A DNA stretch of 9,974 nucleotides, from contig CAZITB010000103.1 in the NCBI GenBank assembly GCA_964542055.1, positions 1-9,974 of the forward strand, written 5' to 3'. Below are positions 1-6,408 of this stretch, piece by piece. Position numbers and translations under genes: made by a program. The notes under the pieces are model-generated. The model made no database searches and was not told the origin of the DNA. It saw only the letters and a list, made by a program, of their open reading frames with translations. The first letter of the stretch is position 1; each line of letters opens with the position of its first letter. The DNA is from CAZITB01 sp964542055. Its GTDB lineage: Bacteria > Planctomycetota > Phycisphaerae > Sedimentisphaerales > CAMDDF01.

Positions 1-135
1 ATGAACCCGCTAACTCAGGCAAAAAGAAAATTTACAGAAAAGATGTTGCTTAATCACAGCCCATCAAAACTACCCATCCCCATAGTATTATACATGAAAG
101 AAAATCTAGATCATTAAGACGTTTGCCGGGGCTGG

Positions 136-162
136 TCCTATCCGTCCTAACAGTCCTAACAA
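136..162 (+). repeat. Three tandem 9-bp units (TCCTAnnnn)
   Basis: Three head-to-tail nonamers are visible: TCCTATCCG at 136-144, TCCTAACAG at 145-153 and TCCTAACAA at 154-162. The first five bases are invariant and the second and third units differ only in the last base. The array overlaps one arm of the inverted repeat described next. Nine-bp tandem units could be a protein-binding array or a decayed coding repeat, since one frame reads SVLTVLT. Function is unknown. Confidence 0.6.
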
Positions 163-261
163 AATCCCTATTGTTATATATATGTGTATATCGGCGTATT
201 ACATTATAATTATTTTTAATAGAAATCATTTTTTACTACTCCTATAGACCGTTAGGACGGA
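141..261. repeat. Inverted repeat, 15-bp arms about 91 bp apart
   Basis: The left arm at 141-155 (TCCGTCCTAACAGTC) is the reverse complement of the right arm at 247-261 (GACCGTTAGGACGGA) in 14 of 15 positions. The inner 11 bases (141-151 against 251-261) match perfectly. The DNA between the arms is mostly A/T. The arms are too far apart for a simple terminator. A pair of protein-binding sites or an origin-like structure is possible, but neither is shown. Confidence 0.6.
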
Positions 262-433
262 AGATGTTATTAATACTGATATGGCCATGTTTTGGTACTT
301 CTCGTGTATGGACCAAACCTGGACCATATATAGACCGATTTGGTTTTGATAGTTTTCATGTAGACTTGTGATGTCCAAATCACCATGAAAATTGTATTCG
401 CCTATAGACGTAAACATTTTTGCCGTTGGACCA
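243..433 (+). repeat. Dispersed short repeats: TATAGACCG and TGGACCA
   Basis: TATAGACCG occurs at 243-251 and 329-337, with a one-base-shorter form TATAGACG at 403-410. TGGACCA occurs at 309-315, 320-326 and 427-433. The first two TGGACCA copies start 11 bp apart, about one helical turn. The repeats lie in the non-coding stretch upstream of the small gene at 557, inside the presumed mobile element. They could be binding sites for an element-encoded protein, which is inference. Confidence 0.4.
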
Positions 434-502
434 GGCAAGCCCTTATTCATTCCCCACAGTATCAATAACGCTACCTTTTTGTTATTTATTTTTGACATGA
501 AT

Positions 503-531
503 TTTACAAAAAATTTCGCGCCGCATACCAT
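503..531 (+). promoter_or_regulatory. Possible sigma70-like promoter for the small CxxC-protein gene
   Basis: A -35-like TTTACA at 503-508 and a -10-like TACCAT at 526-531 are separated by 17 bp. This would start transcription around 538, leaving a short leader that contains the GGAG at 548-551 before the ATG at 557. Matches to consensus are 5/6 and 4/6, which can arise by chance in AT-rich DNA. Confidence 0.3.
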
Positions 532-556
532 AAAAGAAAAAAACTTCGGAGCATCT

Positions 557-763
557 ATGAAAACTGACCTTGAAAAAATACCGCCAAGATATCACAAGCA
601 GTATGCAAAAGCACTTGCAGGAACGTTGCCACCGCGCCAGGCTATAAAGATACAGTGTCTTGAATGTGTAGGCTGGATAAAAGCAGAAGTAACCATGTGC
701 ACCAACAAAACATGTCCGCTGCATAAATACCGACCATATAAAAAAAAGGCAGCTGACCGCTAA
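557..763 (+). CDS. Small four-cysteine (zinc-ribbon-like) phage/element-associated protein
   Basis: The product is 68 aa. The start at 557 is chosen because a GGAG at 548-551 lies 5 nt upstream. The frame stays open further upstream with ATGs at 497 and 392, but that part has no ribosome-binding site there and reads like translated spacer. The protein begins basic and helical (MKTDLEKIPPRYHKQYAKAL) and then carries C34-x2-C37 and C48-x4-C53, followed by CPLHKYRPY at 53-61. Two close cysteine pairs suggest one bound zinc. The CLECVG and CPLxxYRPY pattern resembles short hypothetical proteins I associate with phages and integrated elements, from recall rather than a search. The gene converges on the peptidase gene, with only 23 bp between the two stop codons. 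Its molecular role is unknown. Confidence 0.72.
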   Translation: MKTDLEKIPPRYHKQYAKALAGTLPPRQAIKIQCLECVGWIKAEVTMCTNKTCPLHKYRPYKKKAADR

Positions 764-776
764 AGCCAACTGCCTT
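741..776 (-). terminator. Rho-independent terminator for the integrase-peptidase pair
   Basis: Read on the minus strand, AAGGCAG (776-770) pairs with CTGCCTT (752-746). Position 741 to 747 is an uninterrupted A run, giving seven T's at the end of the minus transcript. It begins 10 nt beyond the peptidase stop codon. The loop is 17 nt. The structure overlaps the last codons of the small plus-strand gene. On the plus strand the hairpin is followed by CTAATATTG, so it would be a weaker terminator in that direction. Confidence 0.7.
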
Positions 777-786
777 CTAATATTGT

Positions 787-1467
787 TTAAATTGTCGGGA
801 TGTCAAACCAGCTGAACGGTTTATCCACAGAGAGCTTCTCAAATGTTATCACATCCACCTGCGAAACCTTGTCAATGAGGTGACCCATGCCCCATCGTTT
901 GATATAACTGTTGGCCGCTGCCTCTTTGTAATCGGTCCTGAAAAGATTGGCATCCAGCCAGTTTGCAGGACCGGCAAGGTTATCAGCCGCATGGCCGCAT
1001 TCATGGGCAAAAACATATTTGGCAAGGTTCAAACTCTTTGAGATTTTCTGGTTCAATAATATCACACCCGCCTTTTTACTCATAAAATCATCATAATACT
1101 CGCCAAGGTAATATCTCCAGCTAATATCCCAGTCAAAGGCTACCCAGCGACCAAGGTATCTGCTGCCTGTATCCTTGAAAATATGCACCGACTCAACATT
1201 ATTGATAAGCTTACAGGCATCCTCATAACAGTTCTCTGCTATTTCATCGAGCACATATTCAATCGCCTTTGTAATATTCCTTGATCTGCCGATAATCGGC
1301 AGTCTACAGGTAAACTCCTTTGGCGGTCTAAAGCCCAGCCTGGGATGATACTGATCCTCCAAAAGATCAAGGTCCTCTGATACGAAATCATAATCTGGGT
1401 TTTCATCTATGGTATAGCTGTCAAGATATTCAAAATACTCTGTCATTGTCTCAAATCGCTCATCCAT
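787..1467 (-). CDS. HExxH zinc-metallopeptidase-like protein, coupled to the integrase
   Basis: The product is 226 aa. A zincin motif, HECGH, lies at residues 155-159 within AKYVFAHECGHAAD, giving two histidine ligands and the catalytic Glu156. E182 in the following helix (DYKEAAANSYIKRWG) is a plausible third zinc ligand. This H-E-x-x-H plus downstream E-A-A layout recalls ImmA/IrrE-type peptidases of mobile elements, though I see no strong similarity outside the motif. The first ~50 residues are very acidic and tyrosine-rich. There is no signal peptide or membrane segment, so it should be cytoplasmic. Its ATG overlaps the integrase stop by one base (TAATG), and GGAGG at 1476-1480 lies inside the integrase 3' end, so the two are probably translated together. 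No HTH repressor partner is visible in the window. Substrate is unknown. Confidence 0.8.
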   Translation of the reverse strand: MDERFETMTEYFEYLDSYTIDENPDYDFVSEDLDLLEDQYHPRLGFRPPKEFTCRLPIIGRSRNITKAIEYVLDEIAENCYEDACKLINNVESVHIFKDTGSRYLGRWVAFDWDISWRYYLGEYYDDFMSKKAGVILLNQKISKSLNLAKYVFAHECGHAADNLAGPANWLDANLFRTDYKEAAANSYIKRWGMGHLIDKVSQVDVITFEKLSVDKPFSWFDIPTI

Positions 1468-2723
1468 TACCCTATCCTCCTTGCCACCTCATCAGCAAGG
1501 CCCTGATTGCGTTCTGCATAAATCGCGGTAGCGCTCATGTTACTATGGCCAAGCAGTGCCCCTGCGGTTTCATAGTTGAACATCTTCCTTGCCTTGGTAG
1601 CTGCGGTGTGTCTTAGCTGATATGGTGTCCATTTAGGAAGCTCTTTGTCAGGGTCGCCACCTTTGGCCTTAATATCAGCCCTTGCCCTGTCCAGTGCCCT
1701 GCTTATTGCCCTGCCGTACACCTGAAAGTCATAGACATCACCGGGTGTGCGTTTGGGATCGTCTTTCTTATTGCTACCGACAGTGTTGCCATAAGATAAT
1801 GGTGTCTTACGATTTTTAGTCATTTGCTGGCGGCGGAGCTTTTCCGATTCCGCAGGCGAAAAACAGTAGCTATTCTCATTCCGCAGTAAAAAAGGAGCAA
1901 GAATCTTCTGTCCCTCAGGGCCGATAGGAACTATTCGTTCATGACCCCTGTAAAGATTTTTATGCCGTTCAGGAAAATAGTGCCATACTTCACCGCTGCG
2001 GTCAATATCCTTTGGCTTCATCTGGAGAACTTCACTTGGCCGCATACCAGTTAGAAGTTGAATACGCACCACGGCGGATAATACAGGAGTTAAATAAGGC
2101 AGTACCTTATAAACATGCTCTTCATCAACCGCTTTCACTGGCTGGGATTCTTTTGCAGCAGAACGATTTCGTTTTAATCCCTCAACTGTTAAAAGTCCCT
2201 GATATGTTATCATCGGGATAAGTTGCCGACTGGCAGCCCACTTGAACATGCGTTTGATTACACCTATTCGCTGGTTGATAGTTTTTCTACAAATGTTTTG
2301 TTTGATCATTTCGTCTCTGACATCAATAAGTTTGAGCGGGCCAAAATCTTCAATTTCAATCAGAGCACAAATCTTTATTAACGGACCCAACGCATGATGA
2401 ATGTTTGCTACTTCCCTGCTCGGTTTTCCTTCATGATCTTTGTAATATTTATTTGCATATTCAATATATGCCATAACAAGGTGAGCAATGGTTGTAATAG
2501 ATTCAGACACTTTCTGACTAGATTTAAATACCGCATTAGCCAATAACATCTTGGCACATTCAACGGCAACATTGTAATCATTAGTTGCCATAACTGCCCC
2601 AACAGCTTTTAGAGGTCTTGCCTTAACTTTATCTTCACCCGGTAATTTTACTTTCCACCACCAGCGGTTACCGTTTTTGTAGATGGTTCCCGGCAGGTTG
2701 TGTTTTGATTTTTTCTCAGCCAT
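1467..2723 (-). CDS. Tyrosine recombinase / phage-type integrase
   Basis: The product is 418 aa and should catalyse integration and excision of the element at the adjacent tRNA-Arg. The start at 2723 (MAEKKSKHNLPG) is preferred over the ATG at 2744 because GGAG lies 8 nt before it, while the upstream ATG has no ribosome-binding site. The N-terminal ~40 residues (GTIYKNGNRWWWKV) look like an arm-type DNA-binding domain. A helical core-binding region follows at about 75-165 and the catalytic domain at about 195-415. Visible catalytic residues are R228 (GMRPSE), R371 (QLRHTAAT), H393 (LLGHS) and nucleophile Y402 (AIYAE). K255 in ERHKNLYRGHERIVPI is the likely beta-hairpin lysine. The first histidine of the usual HxxR box is a tyrosine (Y368, YQLR), a substitution tolerated in some integrases. 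The gene appears intact. Confidence 0.93.
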   Translation of the reverse strand: MAEKKSKHNLPGTIYKNGNRWWWKVKLPGEDKVKARPLKAVGAVMATNDYNVAVECAKMLLANAVFKSSQKVSESITTIAHLVMAYIEYANKYYKDHEGKPSREVANIHHALGPLIKICALIEIEDFGPLKLIDVRDEMIKQNICRKTINQRIGVIKRMFKWAASRQLIPMITYQGLLTVEGLKRNRSAAKESQPVKAVDEEHVYKVLPYLTPVLSAVVRIQLLTGMRPSEVLQMKPKDIDRSGEVWHYFPERHKNLYRGHERIVPIGPEGQKILAPFLLRNENSYCFSPAESEKLRRQQMTKNRKTPLSYGNTVGSNKKDDPKRTPGDVYDFQVYGRAISRALDRARADIKAKGGDPDKELPKWTPYQLRHTAATKARKMFNYETAGALLGHSNMSATAIYAERNQGLADEVARRIG

Positions 2724-2762
2724 TTTTCGTACTCCGTAAAACATTTAAAAGTTATAAAAAAA

Positions 2763-2789
2763 GTTATACGGCACGAAAAGACTTGTCAA
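2763..2789 (-). promoter_or_regulatory. Possible integrase promoter, among TTATA repeats
   Basis: On the minus strand a perfect TTGACA (2789-2784) is followed after 15 bp by TATAAC (2768-2763). The spacer is shorter than optimal. The -10 is part of a direct repeat, AAAAGTTATA, at 2747-2756 and 2759-2768. TTATA on the plus strand also occurs at 2791-2795 and 2801-2805. These repeats lie between the integrase start and the tRNA 3' end, where integrase arm sites would be expected in an attachment region. Confidence 0.4.
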
Positions 2790-2841
2790 ATTATACAGAA
2801 TTATAGTTTGTAAGTGATTTAATAGAAATGATTTACAAAAG

Positions 2842-2885
2842 TACGCCCGGCAGGACTCGAACCTGCGGCCTACAGTTTAGGAAAC
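2842..2885. other. Putative attachment-site core (attL/attR side) in the tRNA 3' half
   Basis: Inference from layout. The tRNA-Arg 3' end points at an intact tyrosine integrase whose start lies 118 bp away. Integrases of this class commonly recombine within the anticodon-to-3'-end half of a tRNA, so the core should lie within about 2842-2885. I searched 1-2841 by eye for a second copy of the tRNA 3' segment and saw none, so the other junction must be outside the window or the element is decayed. Confidence 0.5.
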
Positions 2886-2915
2886 TGTCGCTCTATCCAC
2901 CTGAGCTACGGGCGC
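2842..2915 (-). tRNA. tRNA-Arg (anticodon CCU)
   Basis: A complete cloverleaf of 74 nt reads on the minus strand. The acceptor stem is GCGCCCG/CGGGCGT, ending in a G1-U72 wobble, with discriminator A. The D arm is GCTC/GAGC. The anticodon stem ACAGT/ACTGT encloses the loop TTCCTAA with anticodon CCT at 2881-2879. The variable loop is 5 nt. The T arm is GCAGG-TTCGAGT-CCTGC. It decodes AGG as arginine. No CCA is encoded. The gene is the likely integration target of the element to its left. Confidence 0.97.
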
Positions 2916-2934
2916 CGAAGCTGGATAAAACAGG

Positions 2935-2963
2935 AGTTTACTGTAAATATGAGATTTTGGCAA
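2935..2963 (-). promoter_or_regulatory. Promoter of tRNA-Arg
   Basis: On the minus strand TTGCCA (2963-2958, 5/6 match to TTGACA) is followed after exactly 17 bp by TAAACT (2940-2935, 4/6 match to TATAAT). Transcription would start around 2928, about 12 nt before the mature tRNA 5' end. It lies between the end of the dehydrogenase gene and the tRNA, so the tRNA need not depend on readthrough from that operon. Confidence 0.55.
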
Positions 2964-2994
2964 GTTATTTGTCTAAACATTGGGCTAAGACGGA

Positions 2995-4137
2995 TCACAG
3001 GTCGCCTAAAACAAGTTTTTTGATCTGATCGGAGTACTTTGATTTTTGGCAATCCCAAGCCTGATCCTGGAGAAGGTACCAAAGCCCTGCACGTGCTCCT
3101 TTTGCCATATTCACAGGTTCAATACCGTTATCCAGTGCCAGTTGCATCGTTCCGAATATCCGGTCATTTAGGCCGAGTTTCCTGATCGGGTCACGGGCGG
3201 TTCGCTCGATCGCGTCGGCAAGAAACGGGTTTGTCATTCTTGCCAGAAGGTCCTCTGCGTAAACATGGAAACCTTCGGGAGTAAAGAGTTCATCGCCGAG
3301 ATGCTTGTATTTTTTTACCAGTGCCTTGCCGGATTCTTCGATAAATGCCTCCCGGGCGATTTGCATTAGCTGTTTGTCGTCGCTAAGCTGGGACATGTTA
3401 TTGTAGCCTTTGTATGCTCCGAGGAAGCTAAGGAGTGCATGGATTGCGTTGTGGCCGTAAAGTTTGGCTTCTTCGAACGGGAGAAGGTCAGTTTTTTCTG
3501 AGAAAATTTCAATGCCGGGGTTGAAGCCTGGCAGGTTGCATTTGGTTACCATAATTTTACTGAACTCTTCAACCAGGAAGGCTCTTTGGAAGCCGTTTAC
3601 GACAGTTTTGAGGTTTTTCTCTTTGATCTGCTCGGGGTCATTAACGACCTGGCTCATTTTACCGATAACTGTATTTAGAAACTGGACGTTGTCGAAAGTG
3701 CCCACTTTTTGTTCAAGTATTTCGGCGGCGTGGTTATTGTTTTCAGCGGTATAAATTATTTTAGCGGTTTGTGATTTGTCAAGACCTTGCTTTAGGAGTT
3801 TGACAACTGAATTATCGCCAGTGTCATAAAAGTTAACAGATGGCAGCGAGGTGGAAATTTCTGTGGACTGGGCTATTGCTTCAATGAGTTTTTCTTTATC
3901 CTGTGGAACGTTGGGATTGTATATTTCGATATTGTCGATTTGCTGTACTTCGATCGAGTTTGAAGTTGCCACGTTGACGTAGTATGTGCCGCCAGATTGC
4001 CTTACCGCATCGACGAGATTCTGATCGATTTCCGCGATTACGATCCTGGAAAAGTTACCGCTGTCAAAAGCTTCCGCCACAAAAAGCCCTGATTGAATGG
4101 GGCCGAAACCGAAACCTGTAAAAATATGCTTAGTCAT
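2995..4137 (-). CDS. Mannitol-1-phosphate 5-dehydrogenase-like polyol(-phosphate) dehydrogenase
   Basis: The product is 380 aa, close to the ~380 aa usual for MtlD. Family members interconvert a polyol phosphate and a ketose phosphate with NAD(H) in the cytoplasm. The N-terminal Rossmann glycine motif is GFGFGP at residues 8-13 (TGFGFGPIQSGLF). The C-terminal catalytic helix K225-L-Y-G-H-N230-A-I-H233 keeps the Lys, Asn and His spacing of E. coli MtlD (KLFTLNTGH). The following EESGKALVKKY and NPFLADAIERTARDPIRKL segments also match that family's C-terminal domain. The N-terminal half is divergent, so mannitol 1-phosphate itself is not assured; another polyol or sugar-acid substrate is possible. 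The gene starts 12 nt after the kinase gene, with AAGGA upstream of the ATG, and is last in the operon. I see no clear terminator after it. Confidence 0.82.
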   Translation of the reverse strand: MTKHIFTGFGFGPIQSGLFVAEAFDSGNFSRIVIAEIDQNLVDAVRQSGGTYYVNVATSNSIEVQQIDNIEIYNPNVPQDKEKLIEAIAQSTEISTSLPSVNFYDTGDNSVVKLLKQGLDKSQTAKIIYTAENNNHAAEILEQKVGTFDNVQFLNTVIGKMSQVVNDPEQIKEKNLKTVVNGFQRAFLVEEFSKIMVTKCNLPGFNPGIEIFSEKTDLLPFEEAKLYGHNAIHALLSFLGAYKGYNNMSQLSDDKQLMQIAREAFIEESGKALVKKYKHLGDELFTPEGFHVYAEDLLARMTNPFLADAIERTARDPIRKLGLNDRIFGTMQLALDNGIEPVNMAKGARAGLWYLLQDQAWDCQKSKYSDQIKKLVLGDL

Positions 4138-4149
4138 TTGATTTCCTTA

Positions 4150-5352
4150 TTATTGCTGTTTATCGTTGGGGCCGTAGTAGATTTGGCTGTTTTGATCAAG
4201 AGTCCATCCGGGCTGATCGATTGTCATTGGATTAAGATTTGTGTCTTTATCGTTAACGATTTGCATCGTGTAATCCCAATCCTGAATCCCGCTTAGGGTG
4301 TCAACTTCACTGACATTTTGCCAGCCGAGTGCGTTTGCGGCTTTGACGGAAGTTTCCGGGCCCAGACCATGCAAGAAAGCTGCGAGGAAACCGGCGATAG
4401 TTGCGTCGCCTGCTCCAGCGGCAGAGCCGAATTTTCGGGCTCTGTAAGAGCTGGCCCATATTTCGCGATTAGACCAGCCGGCAAGATTTTGGCTTATCGG
4501 TTTCAAGTCGTTGAGTTTGGCCTGGTCAGAGGTTCTGAGATAATAGCCTTTTATGCCTGCTTTAATGGCGGCGATTTTCACGCCCATAGCTAGAAGTTTA
4601 TCGGAGATCGTTTGCATGTCCTCGGGGCCATAGCAAAACACGGGATCGCTTCCGGCAGATTGGGTTTTGCGTTTTTCGAATAATTCCCGGTCGAGCATGA
4701 AAGCTATTTCTTCAACACTTGGCAGGAAAATGTCAACATACGGCAGAGCCTGTTTTAGAATTTTATTCCAGTCGGCTTTTCCCGATTCGCTGTTAGGATC
4801 GGGCAAAGACATATCGAGGCTTGTAACTACGCCAAGCTGTTTTGCTTTTCTAAAGATTTTAACAAGTTCGGCACCATCATTTTCGAACATTTTTTTCATG
4901 AGGGTCGGATATCCGAAATGCAGCAGCGAGCATTGTGAAAGTGTATCATAATCTACATCGTCGGCGGTAAACGTATCGTTTGTGCCGGGGTTGTGCAGGA
5001 ATATCCGGTCAATGCCGGGAATTGCAAGGACGATGCTGTACGAACTGCTTTGGCCGGTAACGGTTTTGAATGATGAGGCTTTATCGGTGCCCAAAATGCT
5101 TTTGATTATTATACCGAAATGGTCATCGCCGATCTTGCCGTTTAGTTTTACATCAATCCCGAGTTTCGCCATGGCTTGTCCGGTATTGGACACAACTCCG
5201 CCGGTGCCGATAACGGCTTGTTCGACGTTGATCAGTTTGCCTGGAGCGAGAATATCAGTGAAACTTCTTTGGGTATCAGGATCAAAACCTGGAGTAATAT
5301 CAACACAGATGTGCCCGGCAACCATTGCTTTTAGATTTTTCGAGTTAGCCAT
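4150..5352 (-). CDS. PfkB-family sugar kinase
   Basis: The product is 400 aa and should phosphorylate a sugar, sugar acid or nucleoside with ATP. The start at 5352 (MANSKNLK) is preferred to the ATG at 5376, because it follows the upstream stop by one base (TAA-A-ATG) with AAGG just before it. The N-terminal PfkB signature is visible at about 46-80 (VIGTGGVVSNTGQAMAKLG, then KIGDDHFG). The C-terminal signature AAGAGDATIAGF, about residues 311-322, holds catalytic base D316. The segment HFGYPTLMKKMFENDG and the SLDMSLPD strand are typical of the fold. At 400 aa it is longer than the usual 300-350, with a C-terminal tail of about 45 residues beyond the last signature helix. Adjacency to the polyol-phosphate dehydrogenase suggests a product used in the same pathway. 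The exact substrate cannot be read from sequence. Confidence 0.9.
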   Translation of the reverse strand: MANSKNLKAMVAGHICVDITPGFDPDTQRSFTDILAPGKLINVEQAVIGTGGVVSNTGQAMAKLGIDVKLNGKIGDDHFGIIIKSILGTDKASSFKTVTGQSSSYSIVLAIPGIDRIFLHNPGTNDTFTADDVDYDTLSQCSLLHFGYPTLMKKMFENDGAELVKIFRKAKQLGVVTSLDMSLPDPNSESGKADWNKILKQALPYVDIFLPSVEEIAFMLDRELFEKRKTQSAGSDPVFCYGPEDMQTISDKLLAMGVKIAAIKAGIKGYYLRTSDQAKLNDLKPISQNLAGWSNREIWASSYRARKFGSAAGAGDATIAGFLAAFLHGLGPETSVKAANALGWQNVSEVDTLSGIQDWDYTMQIVNDKDTNLNPMTIDQPGWTLDQNSQIYYGPNDKQQ

Positions 5353-5353
5353 T

Positions 5354-6304
5354 TTAGCCCTTAAATAAACCTTCAAGTAACGGTTTTCTCACTATCATTT
5401 CTGTTCTCAAAAACCAGTCGTTGGTCATATCAGCACTGCCTTTGGGCGGGTTTAATCCCGTTGCATATTTGGAGTTGACCATAGGTTTGTCGATAATCAG
5501 GTTCAGCGGAACTGCTGAATTTTCGTTTACTACTGCGAGATGTTCGTTATCTGGGTGAACATTGCACCAGCCGTGGGCACAGGGGCCAAAGTCAGTGGTT
5601 GCGACGTAAAGTTTCTCACCTTTATGCAGTATGACCGGTTCGAGGCCTGCAAATTCGTCTTTGATCTTTTCAGGCATGATGAATTCACTTGCCATTTTTT
5701 GGCCTCTGTCTCTTGCGGCTTTTAAGTATGCGCGTTTTTGATTAACCGGGTGATCGAATGCTTTTGGAGAAATAAACGTGCAGAGTTTTGACTTGTTGTG
5801 GTCGGTTACCATTGTGAAATCTTCGAACTTGCCGGGTATAACGTCGATATAGCCTTTTTCAACCCAGAGGCTTTGAAAGGTTCTGGAAGGATCATTAATC
5901 ATGACATAAGTCCATTCATTCCTCCAGGTTTCATTTGGTGGCTCGAACCCCGGAAGAACCAGGCTGGCATCAATGGTTCCGGAGGGAACGTTTTTGCCCC
6001 CGGGATAAACCTGCGGGTCGAATACGAAGACATTATTATGCCCGTGCTGAGGCAGCAGAGCAGTTACCAGCCCTTTGTTGCAGACGGCATCATTTATGCC
6101 TAGATATATTGCCAGGGAGGTTTCGGGCACAACCGGGATCAAGTGGGCCAGCTCAAGGCAATTGATGTCTTCATCTGGTGCCAGATAGATATCGCATTGT
6201 TCGATTAACTTAAAAGATTCGATCAAAAAATCCGCATACTGCTGTTTTGTGTATGATGAATTTTCAAATACATTTATATTTCTCTTTATATCATATCTGC
6301 TCAT
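5354..6304 (-). CDS. Unrecognised conserved-looking cytoplasmic protein, possible metal-binding enzyme
   Basis: The product is 316 aa and I do not recognise its family. A GGGAG 8 nt before the ATG supports the start. There is no signal peptide or hydrophobic segment long enough to span a membrane. The composition is that of a globular enzyme, with motifs such as LPQHGHNNVFVFDP (84-97), DPQVYPGGKNVPSGTIDASL and NDWFLRTEMIVRKP near the end. The segment FGPCAHGWCNVHPDNEH contains C242, H244, C247, H250 and H255, a cluster that could bind a metal. H87 and H89 are additional candidates. The gene is co-directional with, and one base from, the PfkB kinase, so it probably works on the same sugar route, for example as an isomerase, lyase or hydrolase. 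That is a guess from context only. Confidence 0.85.
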   Translation of the reverse strand: MSRYDIKRNINVFENSSYTKQQYADFLIESFKLIEQCDIYLAPDEDINCLELAHLIPVVPETSLAIYLGINDAVCNKGLVTALLPQHGHNNVFVFDPQVYPGGKNVPSGTIDASLVLPGFEPPNETWRNEWTYVMINDPSRTFQSLWVEKGYIDVIPGKFEDFTMVTDHNKSKLCTFISPKAFDHPVNQKRAYLKAARDRGQKMASEFIMPEKIKDEFAGLEPVILHKGEKLYVATTDFGPCAHGWCNVHPDNEHLAVVNENSAVPLNLIIDKPMVNSKYATGLNPPKGSADMTNDWFLRTEMIVRKPLLEGLFKG

Positions 6305-6343
6305 AATGAATTCTCCCGAACTACGGTTATTTAGACATAAGTG

Positions 6344-6371
6344 ATTTTACATACTTTGATTGAATTTTCCA
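6344..6371 (-). promoter_or_regulatory. Possible internal promoter for the 316-aa/kinase/dehydrogenase genes
   Basis: On the minus strand TGGAAA (6371-6366) is followed after 16 bp by TAAAAT (6349-6344). It would let the last three genes be expressed despite the hairpin after E1. Matches are 4/6 and 5/6 in AT-rich DNA, so it is tentative. Confidence 0.3.
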
Positions 6372-6408
6372 GCTTTTTTGTAAGCATTTAAAGGCAATGA
6401 CTTAAAAC

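Larger units (their letters stand above)
1..390. other. AT-rich region without a confident gene; possible gene tail at the window edge
   Basis: No ORF here has recognisable coding character. Two plus-strand frames are open at the left edge. One runs 1-117 and ends in TAA (38 codons, reading NPLTQAKRKF near its start). The other runs 3-53 and ends in TAA (reading GKKKIYRKDVA at its end). Either could be the 3' end of a gene starting outside the window, and I cannot choose between them. From about 160 to 240 the DNA is extremely AT-rich with alternating TA runs. The rest is rich in short direct and inverted repeats, listed separately. The region lies upstream of the small plus-strand gene at 557 and within the presumed mobile element. 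It may be regulatory or replication-related DNA, but nothing proves this. Confidence 0.4.

Noticed and set aside
392..556. N-terminal extension of the small CxxC-protein frame
   Set aside because: There is no ribosome-binding site at 392 or 497, the translation looks like spacer, and GGAG at 548-551 supports the start at 557.
482..769. Minus-strand 95-aa ORF opposite the small CxxC gene
   Set aside because: Antisense to a better-supported gene, with low-complexity Phe/Cys-rich translation and overlap with the terminator.
2721..2744. Upstream integrase start at 2744 (MFYGVRK)
   Set aside because: No ribosome-binding site precedes it, whereas GGAG lies 8 nt before the ATG at 2723.
1..2841. 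Second copy of the tRNA-Arg 3' end (other attachment site)
   Set aside because: Reading both strands by eye I found no matching segment, so the distal junction is not claimed within the window.
2828..3028. Plus-strand 66-aa ORF over the tRNA
   Set aside because: It is the antisense translation of tRNA-Arg (reading TRTCGLQFRKLSLYPPELRAP), a well-known spurious ORF pattern.
3464..5368. Plus-strand ORFs opposite the dehydrogenase and kinase genes
   Set aside because: They are shadows of two clearly recognisable minus-strand enzymes and have no homology-like motifs.
5353..5376. Upstream kinase start at 5376
   Set aside because: It would overlap the preceding gene by 23 bases, while the ATG at 5352 follows the stop by one base with AAGG upstream.
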